Positions 9,569 to 18,058 of a DNA stretch of 64,000 nucleotides are shown one piece after another. The position numbers and the translations under genes are program-made. Every line of letters begins with the position of its first letter. Position 1 is the stretch's first letter. Under the pieces are notes generated by a model. That model had not been told where the DNA came from. It saw only the letters and a program-made list of their open reading frames with translations, and searched no databases. Origin of the DNA: Pontibacter arcticus (GTDB lineage Bacteria > Bacteroidota > Bacteroidia > Cytophagales > Hymenobacteraceae); contig NZ_QMDV01000003.1 in NCBI RefSeq assembly GCF_003284895.1, positions 126,501 through 190,500 on the forward strand. The letters are read 5' to 3'.

Positions 9569-12500
9569 ATGAGAAAAGCTTTACACGGTACTGTACAACT
9601 GATGTTGTTAGTTGTATTGCTTTTAGGAAGCAATGTAGTATTTGGCCAGCGGCTGAATACTCCCGGCGAGCGGCCGATTCCTAAAAGTGCTTTAGAGCAT
9701 ATTAAAAAGAACAGGCAAAAGCTTGATCTGACTGAAGCTGACATTGCCGAAATGCGTGTAAGCAGCGAAAGCCAGACCAAACACAATGGTTTACGCCATG
9801 TGTACCTGCAGCAGCTACATGAGGGCATCGAAATTTACGGTGCGGTCTCGAATGTAAACCTCACCAAAGACGAAAAAGTATTATCGATGGGGAACCGTTT
9901 CAGAAAGGATCTGAGGCAAAAAGCTAAAACCACACAACCCGGCTTAAACGCAGAAGCTGCTGTAGCGGCGGCGGCCAAGCACCTGGGTATCTCCCTCAGG
10001 CAGCCATTAGTTGTTAAAGAAAGATCAAATGCCAAAAATAAAGAAGTATTGTTCTCTACAGGCGGTATTTCTTTAGAGCCCATCCCTGCCAAACTGGTAT
10101 ACCAGCCACAGGAAGATGGTAGCCTGAAACTGGCCTGGGAAGTATCTATTTACGAGCTTGATGCGCAAAACTGGTGGAACATTCGCCTGGATGCTGTAAC
10201 CGGTAAAGTGCTGGATAAAGACAATATGGTTGTTCATTGCCAGTTCGATAACGACGGCCCTGCCGGCACGCCACTTCACCGTGAGCACAGCCATACCGTA
10301 GAAGCACCGGCTTTTATACCTTCTGTAGCGGCCTTGGCTCCAACAGCAAATGCTTACAATGTGTATGCCATGCCAGTTGAAAGCCCGAGCCACGGCCCAC
10401 GCAGCTTTGTCAGTACTTCCTCCATCAACACAAAAGCATCGCCTTACGGCTGGCACTCTACCTTGGTATCCCCGGCAATCGAGTATACCATTACACGCGG
10501 TAACAACGTGCACGCTTACGAAGACCCTTCTAATAACAACAATATCACGGGGTTAAATTACAGCACAGACGGAGGCCAGGATCTTTTGTTTGATTTTCCG
10601 GTAGATTTCACAAAGCAGCCGGTTGAGTACCGCGATGCAGCGATCACCAACCTGTTTTATGTAAGTAACGTGATGCACGATGTGTGGTACCAGTACGGAT
10701 TCGATGAACTGAGCGGTAACTTCCAGACAAACAACTACGATAAAGGGGGTTTAGGCGGTGACTATGTACAGGCTGAAGCCCAGGATAGCAGAAACATCGC
10801 TACAACCCGTAACAATGCTAACTTCTCTACTCCAAGAGACGGCCTCAGACCAAGAATGCAGATGTACCTGTGGTCTGGCAAAGCACCTGTTGATATCTTA
10901 AAAGTAACCGCGCCATCTGGCATCGCTGGCAACTACAAAGCAATTGAAGGATCATTCAGCAAGCCGCTTACCACAACTCCGGTAGTTGGTAAACTGGTAC
11001 TGGCACAGGTAGAAACAGGCAGCAACGACGAAGCTTGTACTGCTTATACGAACGGAGCTGCCATGAGCGGTAACATTGCTGTTGTATACAGAGGGGCATG
11101 CGACTTTGCTGTTAAAACCCTGAATGCACAAAATGCAGGCGCTATTGCCATTGTGGTCATCAACAATGCAGACGGCGACCCGATCATTATGGGGGGTACG
11201 CCAACCAGCCCGGTAACCATACCAGCAGTGATGATCAGCAAAACAGATGGCCTGAAGATCAGACAGCAACTTGATGCTTCGCAGGAAGTAACTGTATCGC
11301 TTCAGAACAACGGTTCAGGCCCTGAGGTGGATGGCGACTTTGATAATGGCATCATTGCACATGAGTATGGCCACGGTATTTCTATCCGCTTAACAGGTGG
11401 GCCTAACCTTGTGAACTGCTTAGGCAACGCAGAGCAGGCCGGCGAAGGCTGGAGCGACTGGTTCGGTCTGATGATCACGATGAAGCCAGGTGATAAACCA
11501 GCTGATAAAAGAGGAGTAGGTACTTATGCGCAGAACCAGCCAACTGATGGCAACGGTATCCGCCCGGCACCATACAGCACAGATTTCGCTATCAACGGGT
11601 ATACTTACGGCGCTACTAATAACACTGCTTTATCGCAACCACACGGTATCGGTTTTGTGTGGGCTACTATGATCTGGGATCTGAACTGGGCTATGATTGA
11701 AAAGTATGGTTACGATGCTGACCTGTACAATGGTAAGGGTGGTAACAACATGGCCATGCAGCTGATCATCGACGGCCTGAAACTGCAGCCTTGCGGCCCG
11801 GGCTTTGTGGATGCACGTAACGCCATACTTGCCGCTGACCTGCAGAACTATGGTGGTGCTAACCAGCAACTGATCTGGTCTGTTTTTGCCCGAAGAGGGT
11901 TAGGTTTCAGTGCCAGCCAGGGATTAGCTACCAGCAGAACGGACCAGGTAGAAGCATTTGATATGCCTCCTGCAGACCCAAGCTGCCAGACGCCGGTTAT
12001 CAGCTTTGCGCTGAACGGAACGCCGGTAGAAGGAACGCCTGAAAACACCATCTACTTAGGGAAAGGCCCTCAGACCGCTACCCTTACAGCCACAGGCAGC
12101 GACAGCTATGTATGGACTCCGGCAACAGGCCTGAGCGATGCAAAAAGCGCAACTCCGGTGTTTACAGCAACTGCTGTTGGTACGTATACTTATACAGTAA
12201 CCGGCAGAACAGGCAACTGCGTGAAAGATGCAACGATTACGATTAAGGTAGTAGAAGCACCGATCGTTTGCGACGTTCCACAGATTACTGTAAAAACTAA
12301 TGGTACACCAATAGCCAGTGCGCCAGCTAATACCATCTATATAGGGTATGGCCCGCAGAGCGTAACGCTGTCTGCAAAAGCAGGCGATAGCAATAGCTTT
12401 GCATGGAGCCCAGCCACAGACCTGAAAGGTGCTAACACAGCCAATGCAGTATTTACGCCAAAAGCTGCCGGCACATACACGTTCACGGTAACTGCATCTA

Positions 12501-12943
12501 AAACAGGTTGCTCCAGCACTGCATCCGTTACGATTAATGTACTTGATGTGCGTTGCGGTAATAAAGTGGCTATGTGCTTCAGAGGGAAAGACCTTTGCGT
12601 AAATGCTAACACCGTTGCCAGGTCTCTGGAGCGTGGTTATACTTTAGGCAGCTGCTCTGATGCAACCCCTGTTGCCAGCGAGCCTACTTTCAAAGTATAC
12701 CCTAACCCGGTTAGCTCTTCTGCCAACATCGACTTTACCCTGGAAGAAGATGGTGCTTACGCTATCAAGCTTGTAAACCAGGTAACCGGCGAAATAATGA
12801 CCGTTGCAACCGGCAAAGGGAAAGCTGGTGATAAAGTAACACATCAGTTTAACAGAGGCAGATTAAGCAACGGTACTTATACTGTTATGATCGAATCTGC
12901 AAGTGATGTGAGAAGATTCCCGATCCTGTTGAGCGATAAATAA
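9569..12943 (+). CDS. M36 family (fungalysin) metalloprotease, secreted by type IX system
   Basis: This is a 1124-residue extracellular zinc protease. In order it has a signal peptide ending at VVFGQ, an FTP propeptide (about residues 30-230), the M36 catalytic domain with a PA domain inserted (CDFAVKTLNAQNAGAIAIVV near 510-530), and the zinc motif HEYGH at 598-602 followed by a Glu in EGWSDWFG. Two related Ig/PKD-like repeats of about 90 residues follow (each beginning with NGTP and containing AT-L); the second ends in a Cys-rich link. The C terminus (YPNPVSSSANIDF...) is a type A T9SS sorting domain, so the protein should cross the outer membrane and be attached or released. A terminator follows. 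Confidence 0.93.
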   Translation: MRKALHGTVQLMLLVVLLLGSNVVFGQRLNTPGERPIPKSALEHIKKNRQKLDLTEADIAEMRVSSESQTKHNGLRHVYLQQLHEGIEIYGAVSNVNLTKDEKVLSMGNRFRKDLRQKAKTTQPGLNAEAAVAAAAKHLGISLRQPLVVKERSNAKNKEVLFSTGGISLEPIPAKLVYQPQEDGSLKLAWEVSIYELDAQNWWNIRLDAVTGKVLDKDNMVVHCQFDNDGPAGTPLHREHSHTVEAPAFIPSVAALAPTANAYNVYAMPVESPSHGPRSFVSTSSINTKASPYGWHSTLVSPAIEYTITRGNNVHAYEDPSNNNNITGLNYSTDGGQDLLFDFPVDFTKQPVEYRDAAITNLFYVSNVMHDVWYQYGFDELSGNFQTNNYDKGGLGGDYVQAEAQDSRNIATTRNNANFSTPRDGLRPRMQMYLWSGKAPVDILKVTAPSGIAGNYKAIEGSFSKPLTTTPVVGKLVLAQVETGSNDEACTAYTNGAAMSGNIAVVYRGACDFAVKTLNAQNAGAIAIVVINNADGDPIIMGGTPTSPVTIPAVMISKTDGLKIRQQLDASQEVTVSLQNNGSGPEVDGDFDNGIIAHEYGHGISIRLTGGPNLVNCLGNAEQAGEGWSDWFGLMITMKPGDKPADKRGVGTYAQNQPTDGNGIRPAPYSTDFAINGYTYGATNNTALSQPHGIGFVWATMIWDLNWAMIEKYGYDADLYNGKGGNNMAMQLIIDGLKLQPCGPGFVDARNAILAADLQNYGGANQQLIWSVFARRGLGFSASQGLATSRTDQVEAFDMPPADPSCQTPVISFALNGTPVEGTPENTIYLGKGPQTATLTATGSDSYVWTPATGLSDAKSATPVFTATAVGTYTYTVTGRTGNCVKDATITIKVVEAPIVCDVPQITVKTNGTPIASAPANTIYIGYGPQSVTLSAKAGDSNSFAWSPATDLKGANTANAVFTPKAAGTYTFTVTASKTGCSSTASVTINVLDVRCGNKVAMCFRGKDLCVNANTVARSLERGYTLGSCSDATPVASEPTFKVYPNPVSSSANIDFTLEEDGAYAIKLVNQVTGEIMTVATGKGKAGDKVTHQFNRGRLSNGTYTVMIESASDVRRFPILLSDK

Positions 12944-12969
12944 CAAGTTTAGGTAAGTATCTGATTTTT

Positions 12970-13003
12970 AAGAGCCGGCAGGTAGTTGCCGGCTCTTTTT
13001 TTA
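12970..13003 (+). terminator. intrinsic terminator of the M36 gene
   Basis: A GAGCCGGCA stem pairs with TGCCGGCTC and is followed by a run of Ts, 27 bases after the stop codon. Confidence 0.85.
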
Positions 13004-13131
13004 TTTGCCGCTCAGCCAGCCGCTAATTTATACTTGGTGACCAGCAGTTTTTAAAGTATAAAATGAAACCAAACAACCCCGCAAATTCGTTTAAACTACA
13101 GAATCCACAGCAGTGTATAGTAAATTTAGTG

Positions 13132-13139
13132 TACCTTTG
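13132..13139 (+). promoter_or_regulatory. -7 promoter box of tmRNA (TACCTTTG)
   Basis: TACCTTTG matches TAnnTTTG. Initiation a few bases downstream would give a precursor with a leader of about 40 bases before the mature tmRNA 5' end. A clear -33 TTTG is lacking. Confidence 0.45.
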
Positions 13140-13185
13140 CAGTATACTTTGTGGAAGTATAAACAGAGAAGTTCTTTTACTTATT

Positions 13186-13555
13186 GGGGTAGACCGGAAT
13201 TGACAGCTTGTGCAGATTGCGTGTAAGCATGTCGGGTGATGAACGTACCACCTGTTAAAAATCCGTTCGAACAATAACTGGCGAATACAACTACGCCATG
13301 GCTGCTTAATCTAGGTATTAAGCAATTGCCATAGTCTCGTGCAGGTTTCGTGAATCTGCTTGCACATCAGAGGCTTCGACTCGATTGACTAGTTTGTGCA
13401 AAGGTGTGGTGCACAGGCGAAACAAAGCATCTAAGGAGGGCGCATAAGTTTGACTTATACTTGCAAACTCCCTACAATCCGAATAAGTCTAAGCATGTAG
13501 AAAGCCCGTAAATTTCCTTGTCTGGACCAGGGTTCGAATCCCTGCTACTCCACTA
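13186..13555 (+). ncRNA. ssrA: transfer-messenger RNA (tmRNA)
   Basis: The 5' end GGGGTAG pairs with CTACTCC near the 3' end (13545-13551) to form the acceptor stem. The T arm GGTTCGAATCC is complete just before it, and the start GGGGTAGACCGGAATTGACA is a tmRNA hallmark. The tag frame at 13280-13309 encodes GEYNYAMAA and ends in TAA. The terminal CCA is not encoded (CTA follows the discriminator A). The RNA rescues stalled ribosomes and marks the unfinished protein for degradation. A terminator follows at 13568. Confidence 0.95.
13280..13309 (+). other. tmRNA tag-peptide reading frame
   Basis: GGC-GAA-TAC-AAC-TAC-GCC-ATG-GCT-GCT-TAA gives GEYNYAMAA. The first codon is inferred as the resume codon from comparison with Bacteroidota tags of the form GExNYALAA. 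Met replaces the more usual Leu before the final AA. Confidence 0.8.
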
Positions 13556-13567
13556 ATCCATAACATA

Positions 13568-13602
13568 AAGCCTTGTAAGCGAATAGCCGGCAAGGCTTTT
13601 TT
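13568..13602 (+). terminator. tmRNA terminator
   Basis: AAGCCTTG pairs with CAAGGCTT around an internal loop and is followed by a T run, 13 bases after the tmRNA end. Confidence 0.75.
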
Positions 13603-13620
13603 GTTTTATAAAGTTGCTGA

Positions 13621-14190
13621 TTACAGGCTGTTAAGAAAAATAATGATTTCTTCGGTAGTAAGGACCTGTTGCACTTTGCCCGTACTGATAGCAGCTTGTG
13701 GCATGGTGCTGATCTCGGCGGTTGCAGGATCTTGTGCAATAGTATGGCCACCGTGCCGGGCTATGGCCTCGATACCTTTACTGCCATCGCTGTTTGCTCC
13801 GGTGAGTATGATGCCAACTAAAGTCTCGCCGTACTGCTCGGCTGCGGCCTCGAACGTTACATCGATACTTGGCCTGCTGTACTGCACTTTCTCGGAAGCT
13901 TCCAGGCTAAATGTATGATCCTTTTCAAGGAGGAGATGATAATCTGCAGGAGCGAGGTAAACAGTGCCCGGCTGGATAATTTCTTTTTCGGTGGCTTCTT
14001 TTAAATACAAAGGTGTTTTAGTGCTAAGCACATCCGTAATAAAGCCTTCTTTCGAACTGGCCGGCCTGTGTATAACAAGTACAACCGGGATTGTAAAGCC
14101 ATCGCGTAAGGCAGGAATAATCTTGAAAATGACCTCTATGCTTCCAGCAGAGCCGCCAATCAGGATCAGGTTATACTTGGGCTGCTGCAT
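13621..14190 (-). CDS. stand-alone CheB-type methylesterase domain protein
   Basis: The 189-residue protein consists of only the catalytic domain of the chemotaxis methylesterase CheB. The triad can be placed: Ser14 in IGGSAGS, His41 in VIHRP and Asp135 in GANSDG. The receiver domain normally fused at the N terminus is absent, so phosphorylation would not control it directly. CheB removes methyl groups from glutamates of chemoreceptors or deamidates glutamines. There is no CheR, receptor or CheA gene nearby, so the substrate is unknown. It converges on tmRNA. Confidence 0.85.
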   Translation of the reverse strand: MQQPKYNLILIGGSAGSIEVIFKIIPALRDGFTIPVVLVIHRPASSKEGFITDVLSTKTPLYLKEATEKEIIQPGTVYLAPADYHLLLEKDHTFSLEASEKVQYSRPSIDVTFEAAAEQYGETLVGIILTGANSDGSKGIEAIARHGGHTIAQDPATAEISTMPQAAISTGKVQQVLTTEEIIIFLNSL

Positions 14191-14870
14191 GGGATAACTT
14201 ATTTTGCCGGGTTTAAAACATACTTGTTATGGCAGCTTTAACTGCTTTTTTTAACAGAATGTTATGCCCAACGGTAACTGTTTTATTTCTAAAAAGGACT
14301 CCTGTTAACTTTTAAATAAAAAGTGTTTGATGCCGCTTTCTTGCCGGTAGCTATACAATAGTTAACATATGAACCATTGAGCATAAATATGCTTGCAATG
14401 CCTTTTAAAAGGAGATTCCAGCCTGATTTATGTAAGGCTATCACATCGGCTTTTGGGGATATTATCTACAAAGTGTGTATTTATGGTGCATGGTACACAG
14501 TTTTGTCTACAGGTTGTTATTTTAGGTTTATTATATAATAAGTTGGTATATAGCATATTAGCAAGTATAAGTTTTCTGGCACAATTTTGACATATTAGTT
14601 TATACAGCAACAGAAAAAACAGACGGTTTAGAAGTTGATGTGTAATTGCTGAACATGAAGCAAAAGCAGGAGATTGGTTAAAGGTTTAGTAAAAACTTTA
14701 TACGATAGTCGGTTACCAAACCTGCTCAAAAAATATAAATCCGGAAACGGAAATTGAACGCTCCAAGATGATTTACAACATTTAGGCAGTAGTAAGCTAC
14801 AAAAGCCTGCTTTCTGATTAAATGAATCTGGGATAAATTTTTTAAATAGTTATTAACAATTGGGCAAAGT
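14191..14870. other. 680-base region with no convincing protein gene
   Basis: I see no reading frame with family resemblance, and the few frames above 60 codons start with rare codons and have unlikely compositions. The stretch ends in a strong plus-strand terminator (14871-14903) that belongs to no visible gene, so an untranslated RNA may be made here. No tRNA, SRP RNA or riboswitch signature was recognised. Confidence 0.5.
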
Positions 14871-14903
14871 AAAGGCCTTCGTTCTGCGAAGGCCTTTTTT
14901 TAT
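14871..14903 (+). terminator. orphan intrinsic terminator
   Basis: AAAGGCCTTCG pairs perfectly with CGAAGGCCTTT around TTCTG and is followed by Ts. The nearest plus-strand gene upstream is tmRNA, which has its own terminator. Confidence 0.75.
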
Positions 14904-14939
14904 GGGCAACCTTTTGAAGTATATGTCATGCTTTTCAGA

Positions 14940-14981
14940 AACAAAAAGGCCTGCTGTTAGCTAACAGCAGGCCTTTTTGTT
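14940..14981. terminator. 42-base perfect palindrome, terminator of the esterase gene
   Basis: The segment reads AACAAAAAGGCCTGCTGTTA and continues as its own exact reverse complement, with no unpaired loop. It lies 16 bases past the end of the minus-strand esterase gene and has A and T runs on both sides, so it can terminate in both directions. Confidence 0.75.
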
Positions 14982-14996
14982 ATGATGTTGGTTAAC

Positions 14997-15815
14997 TTAT
15001 CTGATATCCCGGATGGCCATGTACAGATCAAAGCCGGCTTGTAATTGTCCTTCGGTATCAGCGTTGATAGGATCCTGGGGAATACGCGTGTAGTTTCTCG
15101 TATCGATGAGGGCAACCGTTCGCGGGTCTGAGCTGGCGCGTTCTTCTTTAGCCTGATTTACGAATTGTGCATACGGCCCCACCTCCGAAAATATCTTATA
15201 CACTACGCGCCGTGTCTTGCTTAGGTAAGGTACTTCATCCAACGAAGCGAAAAAAGCGCGTTCGTTTTCGAGGTATGCAAATGCCCGCTCTTCTGTTAAA
15301 GCGTCATTTTCTCCCTGCCACCACGTTACTGTCAGGAATTTTGGTTTCATGCCCTGCGACATGATAGCGGTGCGGGCATTTTCTATCGTTCGTTTTGCTT
15401 CAGTGATCAGCTCTCCTGATTTTGGGTTCCAGTCAGCTACTTCTTTCGAGCCCGAATTATATAGCTGGGAGTTTTCTGCGCCAGCTACTATAAAGTATAT
15501 ATCTCTGTTTCTATGGCGCTGCATCAGGTAAGCCATCCGGATAAGCGGGCCAAACTCGTCGCGCCCGGATTGGGTATTTACACCAGCCTGTATGTTTTCA
15601 AACTTCCCGGTGGCTTTGTTATAAATGTGTGCGCCTTTCAGGGGTTCATTCAATTCGGCTGGCAACGCGTACGTATCAGCTTTACCAAGCGCATTGGATT
15701 GGCCAAGTATGATATGGACCTCAACAGTTTTTTCGGGGTAAGTTCTTTCTTTGCAGGCAGTAAGCAAAAGTGCTGGCAGCAATGCGGTTAGCAACAGGTA
15801 AAATATTCTGTTCAT
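14997..15815 (-). CDS. sialate O-acetylesterase-like lipoprotein (SGNH/SASA domain)
   Basis: This is a 272-residue lipoprotein (signal ending LLLTAC). The SASA-type esterase blocks are visible: HIILGQSNALG with the nucleophile Ser, and TWWQGENDAL near residue 165-175. Enzymes of this group remove acetyl groups from sialic acids or other glycans; the true substrate cannot be read from sequence. The C-terminal His/Asp block is less clear to me. A palindromic terminator follows. Confidence 0.8.
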   Translation of the reverse strand: MNRIFYLLLTALLPALLLTACKERTYPEKTVEVHIILGQSNALGKADTYALPAELNEPLKGAHIYNKATGKFENIQAGVNTQSGRDEFGPLIRMAYLMQRHRNRDIYFIVAGAENSQLYNSGSKEVADWNPKSGELITEAKRTIENARTAIMSQGMKPKFLTVTWWQGENDALTEERAFAYLENERAFFASLDEVPYLSKTRRVVYKIFSEVGPYAQFVNQAKEERASSDPRTVALIDTRNYTRIPQDPINADTEGQLQAGFDLYMAIRDIR

Positions 15816-16130
15816 GGATTTCAGGATTGTTGAATAACAAGGGCTAAAGATTTAGTCATCCTTTATAGCCAAACTGATATATACTAAATCGTACTATACA
15901 ACGTAATCCGAAAGTTAGTGTTGCCTGCAAAAGGCAGGTCCTTGTTAAAGTATAAATCGGGTATTTGCAGCTCAACCGGATAATAAAAAGCTAGGCCAAA
16001 CTCTTAAATTCTGAGAGTAAATGCTAAAAAATAAAAAAATAAATAATTTTTTTAGAAAGTAAGTAACCTTTTAAAACATGCTACGTAAATGCAGCCGACC
16101 CTTTAGTATTGCCCGTTAGGGCATGTGAGA
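15816..16130. other. intergenic region, possible small RNA
   Basis: This stretch has no convincing reading frame. From about 16070 the sequence is more GC-rich and contains short hairpins (for example GCCC-GTTA-GGGC near 16111-16122) directly before a terminator. It could be a small RNA or an attenuated leader, since the next gene starts almost 200 bases later. Confidence 0.35.
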
Positions 16131-16165
16131 AGGCCTTGGCAGTGAACGGCTGAGGTCTTTTTTCT
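16131..16165 (+). terminator. orphan terminator-like hairpin
   Basis: AGGCCTTGGC pairs with GCTGAGGTCT (10 pairs, three of them G-T) and is followed by a T run. No gene lies upstream on this strand. Confidence 0.55.
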
Positions 16166-16362
16166 TTTATCCTCCTTCCTATTACTCGCCTTATATCTTT
16201 TAGATATTACTTTGTATTCTTGTAATACCGCGTAAAACTTACTGCTATAAATTGTTGTATATAAACCATCGAATTAAAATTTGAATTATTCAGGTTTAAA
16301 AATTTGTTAAACTTATAAGTATTAGTATATTTAAATAATTAATATGCTAATATTTATAATGT

Positions 16363-16575
16363 ATGAAATCACTTCGACAGCTTATAGTAGCTATATTGGT
16401 AGTGGCTGGCATTGGCCTTTCTGCTTGCTCCACTATGGGCAGCATGGTTGGTAATAATGGCAAAATCAACATGGGCTACGGCGGTTATAAGAAAAACCCG
16501 TATGCGCAGCACAAAAAGCCTAAGAAACCCTACTATATCAGGCAGCAAAGTATGTGGGCAAAAGCACTCAGATAA
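16363..16575 (+). CDS. small lipoprotein of unknown function
   Basis: The 70-residue product has a clear lipoprotein signal (IGLSAC, Cys22). The mature part is only about 48 residues and is rich in Gly, Tyr and Lys (MGYGGYKKNPYAQHKKPKKP), so it is probably unstructured and basic. I do not recognise a family. It starts 41 bases before the DUF4112 gene ends its spacer, and the two may be cotranscribed. Confidence 0.65.
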   Translation: MKSLRQLIVAILVVAGIGLSACSTMGSMVGNNGKINMGYGGYKKNPYAQHKKPKKPYYIRQQSMWAKALR

Positions 16576-16616
16576 GCAAGTATACCTTAAACAGGTTCGC
16601 GTGCGTATAAGCGCTT

Positions 16617-17114
16617 ATGACAGCTAGCGGCACACATTATACACGCACTCCACAATCCGAAAAGTTGAAATGGGTAAACCACATGGCTACCCTCATGGAC
16701 AACCAATTCCGGTTTCCGGGCACAAAATTTCGTTTTGGCCTTGATCCTATACTTGGTTTTCTGCCGGTTGTAGGAGATATGGCCTCGTTTGGTATGTCGG
16801 CTATCCTGATCATGACCATGGCCCGCCACGGTGCCAGTGGCAAACTGGTTGCTTTGATGCTGGTAAACGTAGCCCTTGATGCCATTATCGGAAGTATCCC
16901 CATACTTGGCAATCTCTTCGATTTTGCCTTTAAGGCCAATGAGCGCAACGTAAACATGCTTCGCAAGCATTACGAGCAGGGCGCTTACCAGGGCTCGGGC
17001 AAAGGGATTTTTATAGGTGCATTGCTGGGTATTTTGGCGCTGTTTATACTTTTAGCCTGGATTTTGTGGCAACTTGGCAGCTGGATTTACATACAACTGG
17101 CCGGCTTATTTTAA
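16617..17114 (+). CDS. DUF4112 domain protein
   Basis: The 165-residue protein matches the DUF4112 family: a short N-terminal segment, then FRFGLDPILGFLPVVGDM and a repeated block DAIIGSIPILGNLFDFAFKA. Both blocks share a hydrophobic G-x-PxxGD/N pattern. Hydrophobic segments at about residues 45-80, 85-105 and 140-162 suggest an inner-membrane protein. Function is unknown. Its last codons overlap the end of the convergent uvsE gene by nine bases. Confidence 0.85.
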   Translation: MTASGTHYTRTPQSEKLKWVNHMATLMDNQFRFPGTKFRFGLDPILGFLPVVGDMASFGMSAILIMTMARHGASGKLVALMLVNVALDAIIGSIPILGNLFDFAFKANERNVNMLRKHYEQGAYQGSGKGIFIGALLGILALFILLAWILWQLGSWIYIQLAGLF

Positions 17115-18002
17115 ACGGCCCAACGCTTTTGCCATCGCAAGTGCTTTCAGGGCGCTTTCTTCTTTGTCTTTAATTTCGAGCATCAGGTCCATGTCCAGGC
17201 CTTCGGTTTCCGTCAGGAAATCATGGAAAAGCTGTTCTTCTATACTTTGGGTATGTTTGCCTTTGCGTTCGCCCTGGGCCTGCGAGCTATAGTCCATCAT
17301 CAGAATACCATCGCGCTCGGGTTGCCAGGTTTGTGCCGCCATTTCTACTGCTTCGCGCATCGGCTCACCGTTATTGATACATTCATGATGGAAATTATCG
17401 AAGATGATCGGTATGCCCGTGAGCTCGTGCAAGTATAAACAATCCTGTAAAGAATAAGTGCGGTCGTCGTTCTCGACGCAAAGGCGGGCTTTTACAGCAT
17501 CAGGTAACTGCTCGTGGTACACATCCGCAAAACGCCGCAACGCCGACCCTTTATCGCCATAAGCGCCGCCCCCGTGTATCTGCAACTTGGCTGTGGTATC
17601 AAGGCCCATTAGGTCAAGTATGCTTCCCTGGTACACCAATTCTGCAATGCTGTTTTTAACGGTTTGCTCGGTTGGCGAATTAAGCACTACAAACTGATCG
17701 GGGTGCATGGAAATGCGCATATTGTTGGCTTTGATATAATCCCCGAGCCTCCGGAAGGTCATCTTAAAATGCTCCTGCCAGTTGTAGGTATTTACAGGGT
17801 GCGAGGCAAACGGCACCAACCCCGACGATAACCTGAAAAACTGTAAACCGTGCTGCACATTATACTCCAGAATGCGACGCAGACAAGCCAGGTTCTGTTC
17901 TACAAGATCAATTAAACGTTCTTCAGAGTAGGAGGCAAGCCGGAAAGTGCGCGACGAGGTGCAATCCAGGGTTTCGTTTATGCAAGGGTATCCGATCTTC
18001 AT
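17106..18002 (-). CDS. uvsE: UV damage endonuclease UvsE/UVDE
   Basis: The 298-residue protein is an UVDE-type endonuclease, which nicks DNA 5' to UV photoproducts and starts an alternative excision repair. Family blocks are visible: MKIGYPCIN at the N terminus, FFRLSSGLVPFASHP, RISMHPDQFVVLNSP, KLQIHGGGAYGDK, CVENDD and FDNFHHE, which together supply the His/Glu/Asp metal ligands of the TIM barrel. The length is normal. Its end overlaps the DUF4112 gene tail to tail. Confidence 0.93.
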   Translation of the reverse strand: MKIGYPCINETLDCTSSRTFRLASYSEERLIDLVEQNLACLRRILEYNVQHGLQFFRLSSGLVPFASHPVNTYNWQEHFKMTFRRLGDYIKANNMRISMHPDQFVVLNSPTEQTVKNSIAELVYQGSILDLMGLDTTAKLQIHGGGAYGDKGSALRRFADVYHEQLPDAVKARLCVENDDRTYSLQDCLYLHELTGIPIIFDNFHHECINNGEPMREAVEMAAQTWQPERDGILMMDYSSQAQGERKGKHTQSIEEQLFHDFLTETEGLDMDLMLEIKDKEESALKALAMAKALGRLK

Positions 18003-18058
18003 GGTTAAGCGTTAGGTAGTGTTTCTTAACCTACGGATGATCGAAATGTTTGGTCTAT

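Noticed and set aside
13531-13555. tRNA gene from the T-arm sequence GGTTCGAATCC
   Set aside because: It is the 3' domain of tmRNA; no full cloverleaf fits there.
14393-14590. 65-codon frame in the gap between CheB and the esterase
   Set aside because: Non-ATG start, unlikely composition, no promoter or conserved pattern.
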